Source of the DNA: Syncephalis fuscata
Taxonomy: Eukaryota > Zoopagomycota > Zoopagomycetes > Zoopagales > Piptocephalidaceae
NCBI GenBank assembly: GCA_025786725.1
Contig: JAHLTZ010000011.1
Coordinates: 248,001 to 312,000, forward strand
Direction: 5' to 3'
DNA: 64,000 nt
Shown here: one piece after another, positions 13,114-28,678 of the stretch
Numbering within the stretch: the stretch's first letter is position 1
How the letters are laid out: every line of letters begins with the position of its first letter
Notes under the pieces: generated by a model
What the model was told of the DNA's origin: nothing
Database searches by the model: none
What the model saw: only the letters and a program-made list of their open reading frames with translations
Position numbers and translations under genes: made by a program

Positions 13114-14736
13114 ATGCGTTTACCCAATGTTCCACATGAGCCTACTTTGCTTGTGATATCACGTTTTCTATTCATAGCAATAGGAGTTACTGGGCTATCA
13201 TTAATTATGATTGTAGAGATAACCCGCTTAATTGAACAAAAAGATATTTATCAAGTGGAATATTATGCCAAACACCTTTCTGTGCCAACTATATTGTTTC
13301 GAGCAGTAGCAGTGCCTAAAGTACACATAATGCACGATTTCAGAATTATTACTAATTCATTAGTCAACAATACAAATTTCTAGATATTAAAAAGTAATCG
13401 AACGTGTTGAATGGAATCAGAATGTAACCGATTTAAGTTATCGAACTCGAGATTGGGAGCAAGTATTGTATGAGGAAATGCTATCTCCTTCACTAAATAA
13501 CGCACGACTTAATATGGAGATCATAAATTCTAATATCAACCATGTTTTCGTTCCAGTATCTCAAAACAGTTCCAAAAAGTCTGTCATAGGCAACAAACTT
13601 GTTACTGAAGTTAGAATGAGAATCAGAGCAATTATCCCAGATGATAGAATATCTGTTACTATGAAAATTCCTGATTTTCAAGCCGATATGTTTGTTATTG
13701 ATAATCCCAATTTACTTAATTCAACAAAGCGTGGTAAATCATTTGATTTGGCCACACTTGATTCCAAGTCTCGTTTTACTTTAAAAAGTGGAATCAATTT
13801 TGTGATCGATTTTATTGAAACCTACACGGAAAAAGACAATAAGACTGAAAGAATGCGTGATTTTGGAGTTTATGAACAGCTGGGACCAGATCCAACGATA
13901 ATAGAGCTTACCATTGCTGCTCGTAACAAACCGTCTGCCGATAGAAGTGGGTTTATGGTAAAAAAAAGAACTGCACGACGCCCAGTTAGCTTGTTTCAAG
14001 CATTTGGTGCAGTTGGTGGTGCTATATCGCTTTTTATTGCTATGTTCACCGCACTAGTTGGTCAACGTCGTCTCCGACCATGGGGAATTGTTCAACGGTA
14101 CCTTATGCGCAACAAAATGCTCAGTCTTTTACCGCAGTTTATGATCAGCATCAAATCTTATTATTGCCCTAAATTTAAGCGCAAACCAGATACTGGGTGA
14201 CCCTTTTACATACGCCAAGCCCATATCAAATTAATGTAAAATTTAGTCCATCAATGCCTGTTTATAATCCATATCGACCAAAATCGCCAAATAATAATGA
14301 TATACCTCAGAATATACCGTCTATAACAATTAGTGGTGAGAAAGAAGATTCAAATACTATTGGTACTCGTGTCAATGAAATCAATGAACATAAGGCATTG
14401 ACGAGCGCACAAATGGAACAGTTTGCAATAATGTCAAATCGACTTGCAACACTTGAAGGAAATTCAAGTATAACTAACTGCAATATAATGTCAACTCAGC
14501 CTGCAACATTTGCAAATAATCCAACTATAAGTAAAAATAGTATGATGTCAAATACATTGACACCGGGTAATATAAGCTTATCGAATACCTCAACTACGCA
14601 AAGTAACAAAACATTTGTATCTACATTGGATGCGTCGCCGCTTGAAACTCGAGTAGCAAATCTCGAGACTTTCCAATATCGATTAGAAACATTTTACTTG
14701 TCATCTGACTTGCTTAAAGACACGTCATTCAATTAA
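13114..14736 (+). CDS. Two-pass membrane protein, unknown function (frame-disrupted)
   Basis: The start at ATG 13114 encodes a short N-terminal tail and then a membrane segment (LLVISRFLFIAIGVTGLSLI, residues about 11-30). A soluble domain of some 220 residues follows. A second hydrophobic segment (about 13990-14065: FQAFGAVGGAISLFIAMFTA) leads into a basic RRLRPWGIVQRYL motif. The C-terminal tail is Ser/Thr/Asn-rich and ends in a short possible coiled coil (LETRVANLETFQYRLETF). I recognise the architecture as one repeated among hypothetical membrane proteins of zygomycete fungi, but cannot name a function. Three frame breaks occur, each as if one base were missing: T run at 13377-13379, A run at 13389-13393, G run at 14195-14197. 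A decayed fragment of a paralog lies upstream at about 11.7 kb. Confidence 0.65.
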
Positions 14737-15220
14737 TGTTTACAATAAACTATTGGTTATATTCATAATAGCAATAATAAGTAATAAATAACAATTGCTT
14801 ATTAATCTTATTTGTAATAGATAGATTCAACAATCATCATTTATTGAAAAGATCTCTCTTAATCTTTCCTTCTCTTTTTTATCATTGGTATTATCATTAT
14901 AGCATCACTGCATCTTCCATTACTTGTAGCCAGAGGTGGCACAGTAAAAAGAAATAAAAATGCAAGTGAGCGAACGAAAAGGAAACGTAGACATGTAAAG
15001 TAAAAGACAAAAGAGAACGAAAAAGATAAAGAGCAAGAGAAAAGATGGATGAATAGATGGATGGCTTTAACCATCAATGCAAGCCTTACTCCAAATAGTA
15101 GTTGGTTGGTTTGGTGTTAAAGGAGAAGGAAATTCAGTTATCATGAATCAAAAAGAGAAAAACTAATAAGAAAGATTGGTCACTTTTCGTTATTATTGTT
15201 ACTAGTGCCATTGTTATTTA
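14737..15220. other. Intergenic region between convergent genes
   Basis: This holds the 3' flanks of the membrane-protein gene and of the oppositely oriented kinase gene. AATAAA-like and AATAAC motifs follow 14736. On the minus strand a purine/pyrimidine-skewed tract lies at about 14940-15060. No gene is seen. Confidence 0.5.
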
Positions 15221-17633
15221 TCATTGGCCACCACGATTCATACTACTAGCCATTGAAAGATGACCAGAGTCGCGTGAATCGTAAGTAAATCCAATAAAGT
15301 GGTCCTGTATCGTTTGTGATAATTGAGATTCAGTCACGACCGAGTCTTCTGGACGTTCACTAGTGAATTCCGGATCGAAATTTGTTGTATCAGTGGCAGA
15401 CGACTAATTAAAAGATATCATTAGTTTAAGTGAATTCGAATAACATGCATGCATTATTATATAATTGATTACAATAAAAATAACATAGTACGCTTTTCTA
15501 AATACTTACCACACTTGGTTTAAAGGGAGGCTGGTACTTTTTGGCCAATAGCTTGCCCCAGTCAATTTCGGCAAAGAAAGGATGAGATTTAATTTCCTCT
15601 GCACCTTTAACGCCTAGACGTCGATTAGGATCACGGTTAAGCAACTAGTAATAGTAATGATAAACAATTATAATTAATATTTGATCTATATGATATATAC
15701 ATAGCAACGATCTAATAGATAATCACTGGTGTTGTTGTTGTTTTTACACTTACACCAGTCAGTAATGAACGTGCTGCAAGACCAATCTCCTCGGGAAACC
15801 GTAATTCGTCTTGAAGAATTTTACGATACATTTCATTGGTATTTTCGTCGTAGAATGGCGGTAAACCGGTTAACATTTCGTAAAGCAATACACCAAGTGT
15901 CCACCAATCAACTACTTTAGTGTAGCCTTGACCGTACAAAAGTTCGGGTGCTAAATATTCCGGTGTGCCGCAGAACGTGTTTGTCTTTTCACTGGCCGTC
16001 ATATTCAATTTACATAGGCCGAAATCACAAAGGGCGATGTGTCCGTTGTAGTCTAAAAGAATATTCTTGAAACACAAATAAAAGGGTAAAATGAGTTGGT
16101 TGATTATTGATATTATTAGTATTGCTAATTATTGCTACTTACTTCAGGTTTAAGATCGCTATAATGGACAACAGATAAATAATAGACATATTATATATTT
16201 ATATCGTATATTTATGTTAAGCTTATTAGTTTAAACTAAACTAAAGCATTGCTGCTTACCGGTAAATAATATCGTATTTGTGCAAACACTCTAATGCGCA
16301 TAACAACTCGGCTGCGTAGAACCGGCTACGCCGCTCGTCAAATCGACCTTCTTGCTGAAGATGATGGAAGAGCTCGCCGCCATTAACAAACGCCAGTACT
16401 AAATAGAGTTTTTCTGGACTTTGGAAGCTGAACTTTAGAGGAACAATAAATGGATGGTGAATTCGAGCTAGTACTGATCGTTCGGCCAACGTATGGTGTA
16501 CTTCACCGCGTTGGACAATTTTATCTTTTCGGATAATTTTCATGGCATAAATGCGACTTGTATCCTTTTTGCGCACTTGCATCACCTTGCCGAAGGATCC
16601 TTTACCAATGACTTTAAGTAGATCAAAGGTCTCAATCGATAATGGTGCATTCTGTACAGGTAGTTTAAAACATAGTTGTACGCGTAAATGACCTGAACCA
16701 CCGGCCAACGGATACCAATCATCTTGTACTTTCTATTAGTAGATAAATAGAAAGGTACATAAATAAATAGAAAGATAGATGATTAGTTTAATAGTTAATA
16801 GATATATGTATGTTTTAGTTTAAATAAACCAAATAGATGCTTCATTTTGCTTTCTTTCTATATCTACATCTCTATCAGCCATAGTCATCAATAACACATA
16901 CCTGATCTAAAAACGAAGGCATAATTTTAATAACACCTAAAAATGCGTCTTGATTGAACATTTGCTGGTCAGAGTTTGAATTATTATTCACAATGGGTGC
17001 TGTGGTGCGCATATACAATGAAACAAGTACTTCCGATTCGCGAGATACATCACTATAAACCAGAAAACAGACACATTATTAATAATCAATAAAATACTAT
17101 TATGTATTCATGCTAATTGCTAATTGCTACTTACAAATTTGCTCTGTATTTCCAGACGGGATTTGGAACATCACCGCCAAGTGCATCAATCTGCAGTTCA
17201 TTGCGGTCGAATTCCAGCACTACATAGGGCAGCCACCAGCTCTTTGATGTTGCTCCAGGTTGAACCTGTGCCGCTCGCTGTGCCAATTGCAAAGCATGAT
17301 TCGGTATAACAATGTTGCGTGCTTCAACTACACGGATAAGCAATGTGCCCGACTTGGCTGGTGGTGGTGCTGGCACCGGTGATGATGGAGCCATCATATT
17401 AGAGTTAGATGAGCCAGATGATGGTGGATGTGCACGATACTGTCCGCCGGAAGAAGAGCCACCTGATGGCAGACGTGCATGTCCATTGCCATCGGAATGG
17501 CCGTTACTCGCTTGTTCACTACCGCGTGACATCACGCCTGATCATCCATTAGCACTGATGTCTGCATAGCATTGACTAGCGCGTTATCCGCCTATCATAT
17601 CTACTTACGCTGAGGAAGTCGCCAAGACGACAT
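15221..17633 (-). CDS. YPK1: AGC protein kinase, Ypk1/Gad8 family
   Basis: Eight exons: 17609-17633, 17135-17537, 16902-17052, 16260-16732, 16143-16158 (16 nt), 15754-16065, 15510-15644 and 15221-15403. All junctions keep frame with GTAAGT-like donors. The N-terminus is Ser/Gly/Pro-rich, then a C2-like region ([13 protein letters not shown]). The kinase domain carries [13 protein letters not shown], the catalytic loop YRDLKPEN split around the 16-nt exon, DFG, the activation loop [34 protein letters not shown], a turn-motif region and the hydrophobic motif FIGFTY. These match Ypk1/Gad8 kinases, which TORC2 activates to control sphingolipid synthesis, the plasma membrane and actin. The start could alternatively be the internal ATG at 17532; the 25-nt first exon splices in frame, so I prefer 17633. 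No frame break was found. Confidence 0.88.
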
Positions 17634-17738
17634 GGCTTAATACACTAGACCGGAATGAGTATGAGATAAAAATACGAACACCAAAACGAAAACACAGTAT
17701 AATAGCAATAGTAGTGGCGGTGACGGTAGTCGTGCAGT

Positions 17739-17789
<51 letters not shown>

Positions 17790-18670
17790 TAATAACTAGT
17801 AGTGTAGTATTGTAATAGTGGCTGTAGTGGCTATAGTAATAATTGTAGTAATAACGAGCAAACCGTAATACTAACACTATTGATTAGTAACAATAAGCGC
17901 AAAGTAGTAAATAAACGCAATCGTATTGAAAATACTATATATGCTATGTTTATTCTAAAGATGATAGATGAACTTACTGGCCGCTTACTTCTGACGAGTT
18001 AAATAACGCACGTGTTGCTATACAGCACTAGCACAACAAAAGATGAAATAACCAAAGGCTAAAGCGATAGAAAAGTACGAAGAGAAGAGGAGAGACGAGA
18101 AGAGAAAGAGAGAGAGAAAGAAGCAAGTAAACGCACTGAAAGGCAAAGTAAAAGAGTGTTTTTGGACTTGCACAAATGTTAAGAGATGAAGAGCGAGTAA
18201 GTAGTAAGCAGGTGAGTGAGCGTGGTTGGTCAACGAAATAAGTAAGTGTGTTGTTATCTGTCTGTGTATATGTGTGTGTGTGTGTGTGTGCTGTTGTTAA
18301 AAGGAAAGAGTCCAAGGGACAAGTCCGTCAAAGTTGGTGGTGATACACGTTCTCACACACGCACACGCGCACACTCACCGAGAATGAAATAGGTTAAAGA
18401 GAGAGAGAGAGAGCGGATAAATGAATGAAGAGTGAGGAGTAGATTGAGTGTGAGAGGACCACATGTTATATGTGGATATTCATCTCATGTGTGGATGAGT
18501 GAGCGAGTAAACACATCAATTGAGAAATGCCCTTTTCCATTTTGGTGTTCCGCCTCGGGCTTGATATTTTTAAATAAGATTCCTCGAGTATTTTAAATAT
18601 TGGTAAAGACGCCACCATTGTAAAGATTGAAGGGCACGTATTTATTCAATCTCAGTAAATAAGCGTGTCT
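17634..18670. other. Divergent promoter region with microsatellites
   Basis: Upstream region shared by the kinase (minus) and the methyltransferase (plus). It contains an AGT trinucleotide array at about 17739-17789, a GT array at about 18270-18290, a GA array at about 18397-18414 and a GA-rich tract at 18080-18120. The open frames visible here are microsatellite artefacts. Confidence 0.6.
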
Positions 18671-19914
18671 ATGGAAGAATCCAGCGAGAGTAAGTCACTC
18701 GATCTAAGTCAATTAACGGTTTCAACACGTCTGCCTGTGGGATTAGACGCCGTTATAGCAGCTAGTGGTCGACAACTTTATTTGACGCAAGAACACGAAA
18801 CGAGGGATGGTGTATTAACTACTCGACAGGCTGTTACGACGGCCAGTGCGGCTGTCGTGCAAGACTTGACGTATGGCCTGGCCGGTAAAGTTTGGGACGC
18901 TGCGTATCTCACTGCACTTTACCTATCGGTGCCGATGATGGAGGCCACCTCGGCAACTAGACCCCGAATTACGTTGGTGCCGCCTCCATCGCCAGTGCCA
19001 CTTTTTGCACCAGTGCCACCACAAGGTTTAGCCAAGGCGGCTGTGGAGGTTGATAGACGTCAACATTCATGGAAGTTACTTGAGCTTGGCAGCGGTACCG
19101 GCTATTTAGGCTTGCATGTGGCGCAGCAGCTGGCCATGGCTGCACAGCTTAATCCATACGATGCACCAACGGCCGATATCACGCTAACCGATCTACGTGA
19201 GGCCCAGCCACTACTACAAAAGAACATTTGGCTGGCTGCTAATCATGATCTACCTGCTACTGCTAATAATAATAATAATAATAATACCGATGCCGTATTA
19301 CTTGGTGACCGAGTATCTGTACGAACTCGACCACTTCATTGGGGCAGTACATCAGATGCTGATTCGCTTAAAAGTGAATTGCTACCAGATCAGTCTGAAT
19401 GGGATCTAGTAATTGGATCGGATTTGGTTTATTTTCCTGAATTATATGAACCACTTATTAAAACGCTTTGTCAGGTAAATACAGATATAGATATGTATAT
19501 AACGTAATAATAATTATAAGTCTATAAACTAAATGATATGACAAGGTATGTTCTATGCGAACAACACTAGTTTTGGGCTGGCGATGTCGTCAATTATGGC
19601 GCGAATCACCATTTTGGGAACAATTTGGCCTTTATTTTACATTTGAGGCTGTACGGGTTCAATCAATACCAAAACCAGTATCCAATAATGAAAATGACAG
19701 CGATAATAGCGATAACCGTAACACTAATGAAAATAGCGATAATACTAATGACAATAACGATAATGAAGAGTATTTTTTGGGAGAAGAACAGGATGCATGG
19801 GTGTTTGTAGCACATAAGCGACCGATAAACACTGACGAGCCATTTAATTCGGAATTAAAATATAGAGTAGATGATCAATTAGCACGTTTATTATTGGCTA
19901 GAATACGTATTTAA
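18671..19914 (+). CDS. Class I SAM-dependent methyltransferase, METTL21-like (methyltransferase family 16)
   Basis: Two exons: 18671-19473 and 19546-19914, intron with GTAAAT donor and AAG acceptor. ATG 18671 is chosen because the upstream in-frame codons are not ATG. The SAM-binding motif is LLELGSGTGYLGLHVAQQLA; motif II is DITLTDL. The post-motif WDLVIGSDLVYFPELYEPLI is typical of the METTL21/22/EEF-KMT group of protein lysine methyltransferases. The C-terminal half has the expected R-x-x-x-x-x-F-W and F segments (WRESPFWEQFGLYF) and an Asn/Asp-rich insertion. A short Asn run near 19262-19286 is a polymorphic-looking repeat. The substrate (perhaps a chaperone or elongation factor, as for human relatives) cannot be told from sequence. 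Confidence 0.8.
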
Positions 19915-21749
19915 ATAAGCGAAATTATTTTACTTTAAACTTTGAGCTCTATGTTTTTTTGAAAATAAAATATATAAAGTTTAGTAAAATTCCATTGAAG
20001 TTAACGTAAGTATTATTACATATTAACGAGCCTTATTGTAGGTCAAAACTAGTGTAATATTAGTCATATGCTTATTATTTTCAATACATTAATATTAAAC
20101 AATTTATTAATGCTTTAGAATAGCTTGAAGATCAAATGACTAAATTTGACAACATTCAATTTATTGAATATAATGGTGGATGATGAGTGATATCAAAGCT
20201 TAAATACTTATCATCATAGATTCATTGTTCAATATGCATATATCTCTTTATATCGTTACAATGTATATCTATAAAAGTATATACATTATGTTGTTATAGT
20301 TTCAATTACATATAGTTTGCTAAATGAATGAGGTAAAATGAGTTGAGATTTGATAATAATAAAACTAGAACAACAATAAAAACAGTTTGAATAGAGGAGG
20401 ATTAAGAGAGCATAGGTTGATATATAAAATGATAAATGTACAGTAAGAAAGCATATAAACAATGTTAAAGTTACCGTGTGTATAATGCATTGAGGGAAAT
20501 GAGTAAAGTATATTGGAACATGTAAACAATAGAATGTATCTAGTATATTGTAGAATGATACGTAATAGCACGGAATAGAATGGGAATGGTATAGATGAAC
20601 CAAGGATATATTAAATAATGAGTCTACAATAATGATATTTAAGCTTTGTTATCATTTACCATCCATTATCATGTTCACTAGAACGATTGTTTAGTTTAAA
20701 TGTGTAATAGTCGATATAATCATTTAATCTCCAAACTATTCTAAATAATTGATAAACTGTTTAATAGTTGTAAAAGAATGGTTATTTTTATTTAATTAAT
20801 AAATGAGATGATAGATGCAATTGATAACACAAATCATAACCGAATGGCATTGTACATGTAAAGAATATGAATAAATTGAAATACCATTAAGAGTTGTTCA
20901 AATGGTGGAATGAAAAAAGAATAAAAACCAGCCATATAAAAGCAAGCATAATCATAAAGCATGTCATCAGTAAATTGTTGAGTATAATAAGAAGAGTAGA
21001 TAACAAACAGTAAAAATAAGTATGTTTATAGTATAGTGTCGTCAATAAATCACTGGCAGCATTACCAAAACGAGTAATCTGAATAGATTACTACTTAAGA
21101 GTTGTCGTTACATAGTGCTTCAGTTAACATATGTAAAATGTGACACACCAATACATTTACAAAAGTAAATATCCTACTAGCTAAATAAATAAACAAACAA
21201 AATGTATCCATTTTAACAAGTCTGCATTCATCACAATTGTGTGTACAAATCTGACTACAGAAACAATATACAATTTATTTTACATTTAGTTTATTTGTTT
21301 ATTATTATTTTATTAAACATATGTTGCAATGTTATATTAACCACATGCACATACATATAAAACAAAATACTGGTTGACTATGCAACTATCCCAAGGCCAA
21401 CTAGTCTAGAATGGGAAGGGTACATACAAGGAAACTGCATGGTGTATGGCAAACTCCGTCATCCGCGCCTGTATGCATAATTCATTCGCACCAAATTGAT
21501 AGCGCACACCTATCATGCATACAGGCGAATATATCTATCCACGCACACGCACACGCACACAACACACATATACGCAGACACACTCGCACACACGCACCCT
21601 TAAACACTTTGTTATCCTCTTTCCATCTCGCTACTCTCTATTGCGATCCGCTTTCTTTCTCAACCGTACCACTTATTGCCTATTTGTTTTGTGAATATGA
21701 CTTATACGGAGGTCCATGAAAGACCCGAGAACACGCACAACCATCTACG
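19915..21749. other. Intergenic region with a dispersed repeat and a CA-rich tract
   Basis: No gene is seen. About 20390-20640 resembles 29205-29440 (see repeat entry). A CA-rich microsatellite-like tract lies at about 21537-21597 in the probable 5' region of the MAP kinase gene. Confidence 0.5.
20390..20640. repeat. Dispersed repeat, copy A
   Basis: Diverged match to about 29205-29440 in the same orientation. Shared landmarks include AGTATATTGGAACATG versus AGTATGTTGGAATAT, ATCTAGTATAT, and a GAATAGAATGGGAATGG-like versus GATAAAATGAGAATAAT-like end. No coding capacity is visible, so the repeat class is unknown. Confidence 0.5.
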
Positions 21750-23815
<2,066 letters not shown>

Positions 23816-24165
23816 ACCACCCGTCTATTCCACTTTTTTTCACTATTTCCTATATGATTTACGTTATACACTAGTATCATTTGTGACTATGATGTAGTGC
23901 TATCACCTTTACTGTTGTTGCTGCTGTTGCTGTGCCATGCTGTTACTGTTGTTGCTGTTATGTGATTGTTCTCTTTGTAATGGCTATTGTTACAGTTATT
24001 ACTGCACAATGGCTAGAATGGATCCATCAACTATCCATATTGGCTATTTATTTGTCAATAAATGATATTGCGAAAAATTATAGTTTATACTACAAGTCGA
24101 TGAATCTAATGTAAATAATAATTCTAAATAGATAGTTAATGTAATTATTTATTAATAAAATGGCT

Positions 24166-27100
24166 TTATTTATCTGTTGTTGAAGAGACGGATGGAAGAG
24201 AGCGAATATGTGCTCGGTAGTATAATGTAATGTCACCGCCAGATTTCCATACAAATGCCCGTACTGTAGCTAGTGTCATTGTAGGTGGTAGAATCTAAAT
24301 TATATATATATATATACATTAATATTTATAAACAATTATATTCATATACTTGCCTTTTCTTTGCACAGTAATTCTAGCCATGCTTCAGGCTTTTGATGAT
24401 GGTTATTACTGTTATTGTTATTGTTGTTATTGGCATCATCATTAGAGTTGGCTTTACTATCTCGACAATTTGTTGAACGTGATACTGGCTCATCAGGTGT
24501 ATCAACTTGATTTGATTGATCTGTTGCCAAATCTGGCAGTTCCAATCGATCCAATATATAGGAGAGTACTTTACGTATACGTAATGCTCGATTCGCCGTT
24601 AATCGAACCGAACTATTATTAAGTAATAAGTAAATAGTCTATTCATTAATATTGCTTTGTATTAATCTTACCCCTTGGATAGATCGGGTAAACCAGAATC
24701 TGGATAGGGCATTAGTACAAAACTAAGTCGAACAGGCTCTCGAGGCGGTATTGCATTCTAGTTTATTCACTTGTCGTTAGTCATCAATACTTTATAATAG
24801 TAACATTTAAGTTTACTTGGAATAAAAAGTCCATTAACCAATTGGGCAACGTAGCCTCTAGTGTCATATTATCCGCAGATGTATCACCAAGTTGAGCACG
24901 GTAAATATCTGAAGACCCACTGGCTTCTTGTGATTCTTCAATAACTGCTACAGTCACTTCATTGGGCAGTTGTAGTTTAGGCGTATCCGGCCCATAGGGC
25001 ATGCCATTGGCCAATGTATCCGCTGATAAAGGTGGTCGTCGTCGAACAATAGAGGATGACGATGAAGGTTGATTCACCATAGTAGATCCAGTGACCGTGG
25101 TTGTATCCCCAAATGTGACGATGTGTATGAGAACGTGTAGGTGAATTTAAATCTTCAGAATAAACAGTTGTATTGGCACTAGGTAGAACTGATGAGGATG
25201 ATGGCTGTTGTTCTGTATCTAATTGAGATGAAGCCGGTAATGAAGTCGATACAGTTAATCCACTATTCGTTTTACTATTCTTATCACTTGATCCAATAGC
25301 TAAAGCTGCTTGTTGACGAGAATTTGGTCGTTTAATTGAAAAGCTTTTTAATCTACGCATAAATCCACTACCACCACTACCACCATTATTGTTGTTATTG
25401 TTTTATTGTTATTATTGTTGTTATTGTTACTATTATTCTTTTCAGTAGAAAAAGTGGGTGGTGGTGGTCGAATAGAAGTAGTTGAGTTGCATTGGCCGCT
25501 GCTTCTGCCGCTACAAATGGATCATTGTAATTCTTTCTTAATGGCTGACCTACTGGTTCAGTATAAGAGCGTAATTAGTGATAACATAGTTGGTGGCTTG
25601 GATGACATAGTTGTATTATTCGTATGATTAGCATCAGTTATAGTAGTCGTAGTAGTCGTATTGGTAGTGGTAGTAGATGTAGTATTCAATGTTTTCGATA
25701 CTACCTCTTTTTTAACACTAAAGTAGTCTTCACCCACTGATGCACGATGTACATTCTCGGGTCGACGTGGTTCCCCCGAGAAACTGGCCCCTTTAATCAT
25801 GGTATGAGTTGGTGAAGAAGGACTGCTTGGTGGACTGGCCATTATGGTGGGTGGTAATTCAGGCGATGTAGTACAGCTAGGTGGTGCAGAAAATACATGT
25901 GGATTTGGGTGAGTTAATTTAGTAGGTGAAGATGGTATGAATTGTGGTGCAGATATAGTCATTGTAATGGACTTGTAGTTGATGTTGGTGGTATCGGTGT
26001 TACTACCAAAGGTGTATCAATATCTAAAGGTGTTGAAGATGAATTGACTTCAGTGGTGTCAAGTGATGTGTTTTCTTGATCTTGGGTCTGTTTATTTGTA
26101 CTTTCTATTTGTTGTTCTACCAATGGAGAAACTGATTCAGAAAGTACTTTTTCATCTTCAATTAACTCTTGTAAATAGGCATCGGCAAATCTGGAGAATA
26201 GTCCACGTAATATCCATTTTCCAAGATTAACTAATCAATAATTGTTTATATTAGATATCATTCTACAGTCTAATATCTACGAGTATTTACCACGTTGTTC
26301 CTCCAAACGATCACTAGGAAGGGCATCTGGTGGTAGATTCAACTCATCTGCGTACACTTCTGCATCAAAACATCGTCGTTCATCCAGTGTTACGGTTAAT
26401 GACTAAATTAAAAAGTAAGCTATATCCCGCCAGTATATAATTGTATGTATATCAACTTACGCCAATCCTCGTATCAACTGAACACCAAGTAGGAACTGAA
26501 ATCTCTGTATTTATCTTATCTAAACATTGTTCAAATGGCTGTTCACCAAATGACTTGACACAAATACACTACAATGGAATAAGTATAGTTATTACTATTT
26601 AGTGGATCAATTACCCTTATAATATCCCATAATAAGACTTCACCGGCTGTGTTTTCCGTAAGTACCATACGACGATCATTAAGTATATGATATTTGATTA
26701 ACCCTCGTTTGCCTATATAATTTATGATTAGTGTTACATTTATAATAGTTTATATTATAGTTATATTATAGTTGTATTTACCATAGACAATAGTTTCAGG
26801 CATACTACGTAGTGGATGGGTAAAATTGCAATCACTACCAAGTGATACTTGATCGTGAATAATATGATCATTTTCATTTGTTAATAAAGTGGCTGGTGCC
26901 GTCTCTTCTAACGATGTAACATCTTCCATGTCAAAGGTAAGTGAGGCATCAAGTGAAGCTCTAGTGTAGGATGCTTCTTCATGAGAAATATCTTTCTATT
27001 GTTACATTCAATCTATTAATTAATTATGTACAAATATTAAAAACACTTGCCCAACAATGCAAATCAGAACTTGTGGTAGCGGTCCACAAATAACGCTCTT

Positions 27101-28678
27101 CACACCCAACAAGCTAATTAATTATATAATTAATATGTTATATGTTATATGTTATATGTTATATGTTATAACTAGTACCTTGTTAATACCTGATGTTTCT
27201 CGTAAAACAGGCACTACAAGAGCCTCTGTATCATCACTATCTAACCAGTGTTTAGTAACTAGACCATCTTTACTGCCTGCATAGAAACACCGCAGATGTG
27301 GATCTTCACTTAAAAGTGACCAAATAGATTCGTTATCCCGTGAATTGTAAGTGGCCACACATCGACCAGCTACTAATGACCATAGTTTAATGGTTGCATC
27401 CGATGACGCAGATAGCGCCTAATAAGCAGTATTGTATTACTACAAATTAATAGTAAACAATATCGACAACTACTTACGGTTCGTCCATCATCACTAATTA
27501 ACAAAGCACGAACCAATTCAGTATGGCCTGCCAAAACGGCAATTCGTCGACCAGAACGAGGATCCCAAACACGAATAAGCTAATTAATATAACATTAGTG
27601 TCAATATCAATCTATTATAGTGTTCATCTAATTGATTCCATTATATTGTTACCTTATCAGGTGCACCCGCCATTAATAACTGGCCATAAGCATCACATGC
27701 CAAAGCATAGACAGATGCCGCTTCAGATTCTTCATTAAATGAAACTAAATAATATTAAATAGTTAGTGATCTATTCTAACAATGCTTATTCACATATATA
27801 TATATATATTTACCAATAGGCTGATGAAAAGGACGTGTCTCTCCCAAATCCCATACGCAAACCTGTCGATCAAGTCCACCGCTTGCCACCCAGCCTGCAT
27901 GGCGTGGATAGGCCAGCGCCCGCACATAGTCGCGGTGAATAGCAATGGTCCGTGTATGGCGCCCAGTAGTGTCAATATCCGGTTGCCATAGTTTTACCGT
28001 TCGGTCCGATGATGCACTTACAACTAAGTGTATAATCAGTATTGTCGTCACAGTAACTATTTATGTTGTTTACATCATTATTGTGTTATAGTTACTTACC
28101 CGAGGCGCCTTGATGACAAACAACAACATCATTAACCCAATCAGTATGGTGTTGACTAGTAGCATATAATTTTGCCGACTATTCTTTTATATTAATAACT
28201 ATACAATTTACCATGGATGGCTATCACTTACTTGTAGTGTTTCAGCAGCCATTGAATTACGTTTAGATGCCATAGAGTTTCTCTTTAGTGCCGAGTCATC
28301 CATGGCATCTGCTGTGATAGATGCACTTGTCATATCCGCCGTGTTTCTATGGCGTTCAAGGTTCCAAGCCGCGACTACACCATCTCTCCCCGCCGTATAG
28401 AGTCGTGCTGTTTCTAAGTTGCTCGTTTCATTTAGGTGCGATTCCAATTTTTTCGTCTCGCCTTTACTATCGCTACCTTCTAGCGCTAAATCTGATCTAT
28501 CAAGGCAGGAGCTGTATAATGCTAGTGCATTAATCCCTAGTGAATGACCAACGCCATGACTCGTTTTGTCAGAAACACCAAGTGTCTTTCCGAAAGCAGG
28601 GTTAGTCTCGCCTACTGTGGCTGAATCGCAATGAGGAATGACGTAGTTAATGCGACGTCTAGCTTGTCGTCGCTGCAT
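24166..28678 (-). CDS. WDR48: WDR48/UAF1-like WD40 protein, activator of USP1/12/46-type deubiquitinases
   Basis: Starts at ATG 28678. WD40 exons include 28232-28678, 28100-28177, 27814-28023, 27653-27744, 27478-27579, 27179-27418, 27051-27113 and 26782-26995. Diagnostic segments are [77 protein letters not shown] and WCSVDTRIG. The C-terminal half matches the DUF3337 part of WDR48: [10 protein letters not shown], a helix before LDRLELPD, and near the end [14 protein letters not shown]. Human WDR48 lacks the large Ser/Thr/Pro-rich insertion seen at about 25080-26200. That insertion carries one or more frame breaks (near 25970, 25550-25360 and 25120), probably sequence errors. The intron after 27051 uses a GC donor (GCAAGT). 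Known partners are Ubp9/USP12-like enzymes. Confidence 0.85.
27137..27172. repeat. Seven-base tandem repeat inside a WDR48 intron
   Basis: About five copies of a TTATATG-type unit in the 65-nt intron between exons 27179-27418 and 27051-27113. It lies at the 5' side of this minus-strand intron, after the donor, and probably varies in length. Confidence 0.8.

Noticed and set aside
12216-13156. Short open frames just upstream of the membrane-protein gene
   Set aside because: No start context, no homology by eye, and the longer one overlaps the better-supported start at 13114 in another frame.
4220-14197. Programmed -1 ribosomal frameshifting as the cause of repeated frame breaks
   Set aside because: No shared slippery heptamer or downstream structure is seen, some sites are non-slippery, and up to seven shifts in one gene would be implausible. 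Missing bases in homopolymers explain the data better.
17605-17877. Minus-strand open frame over the AGT microsatellite
   Set aside because: Its length comes from the trinucleotide repeat; composition is poly-Leu and Tyr without family features.
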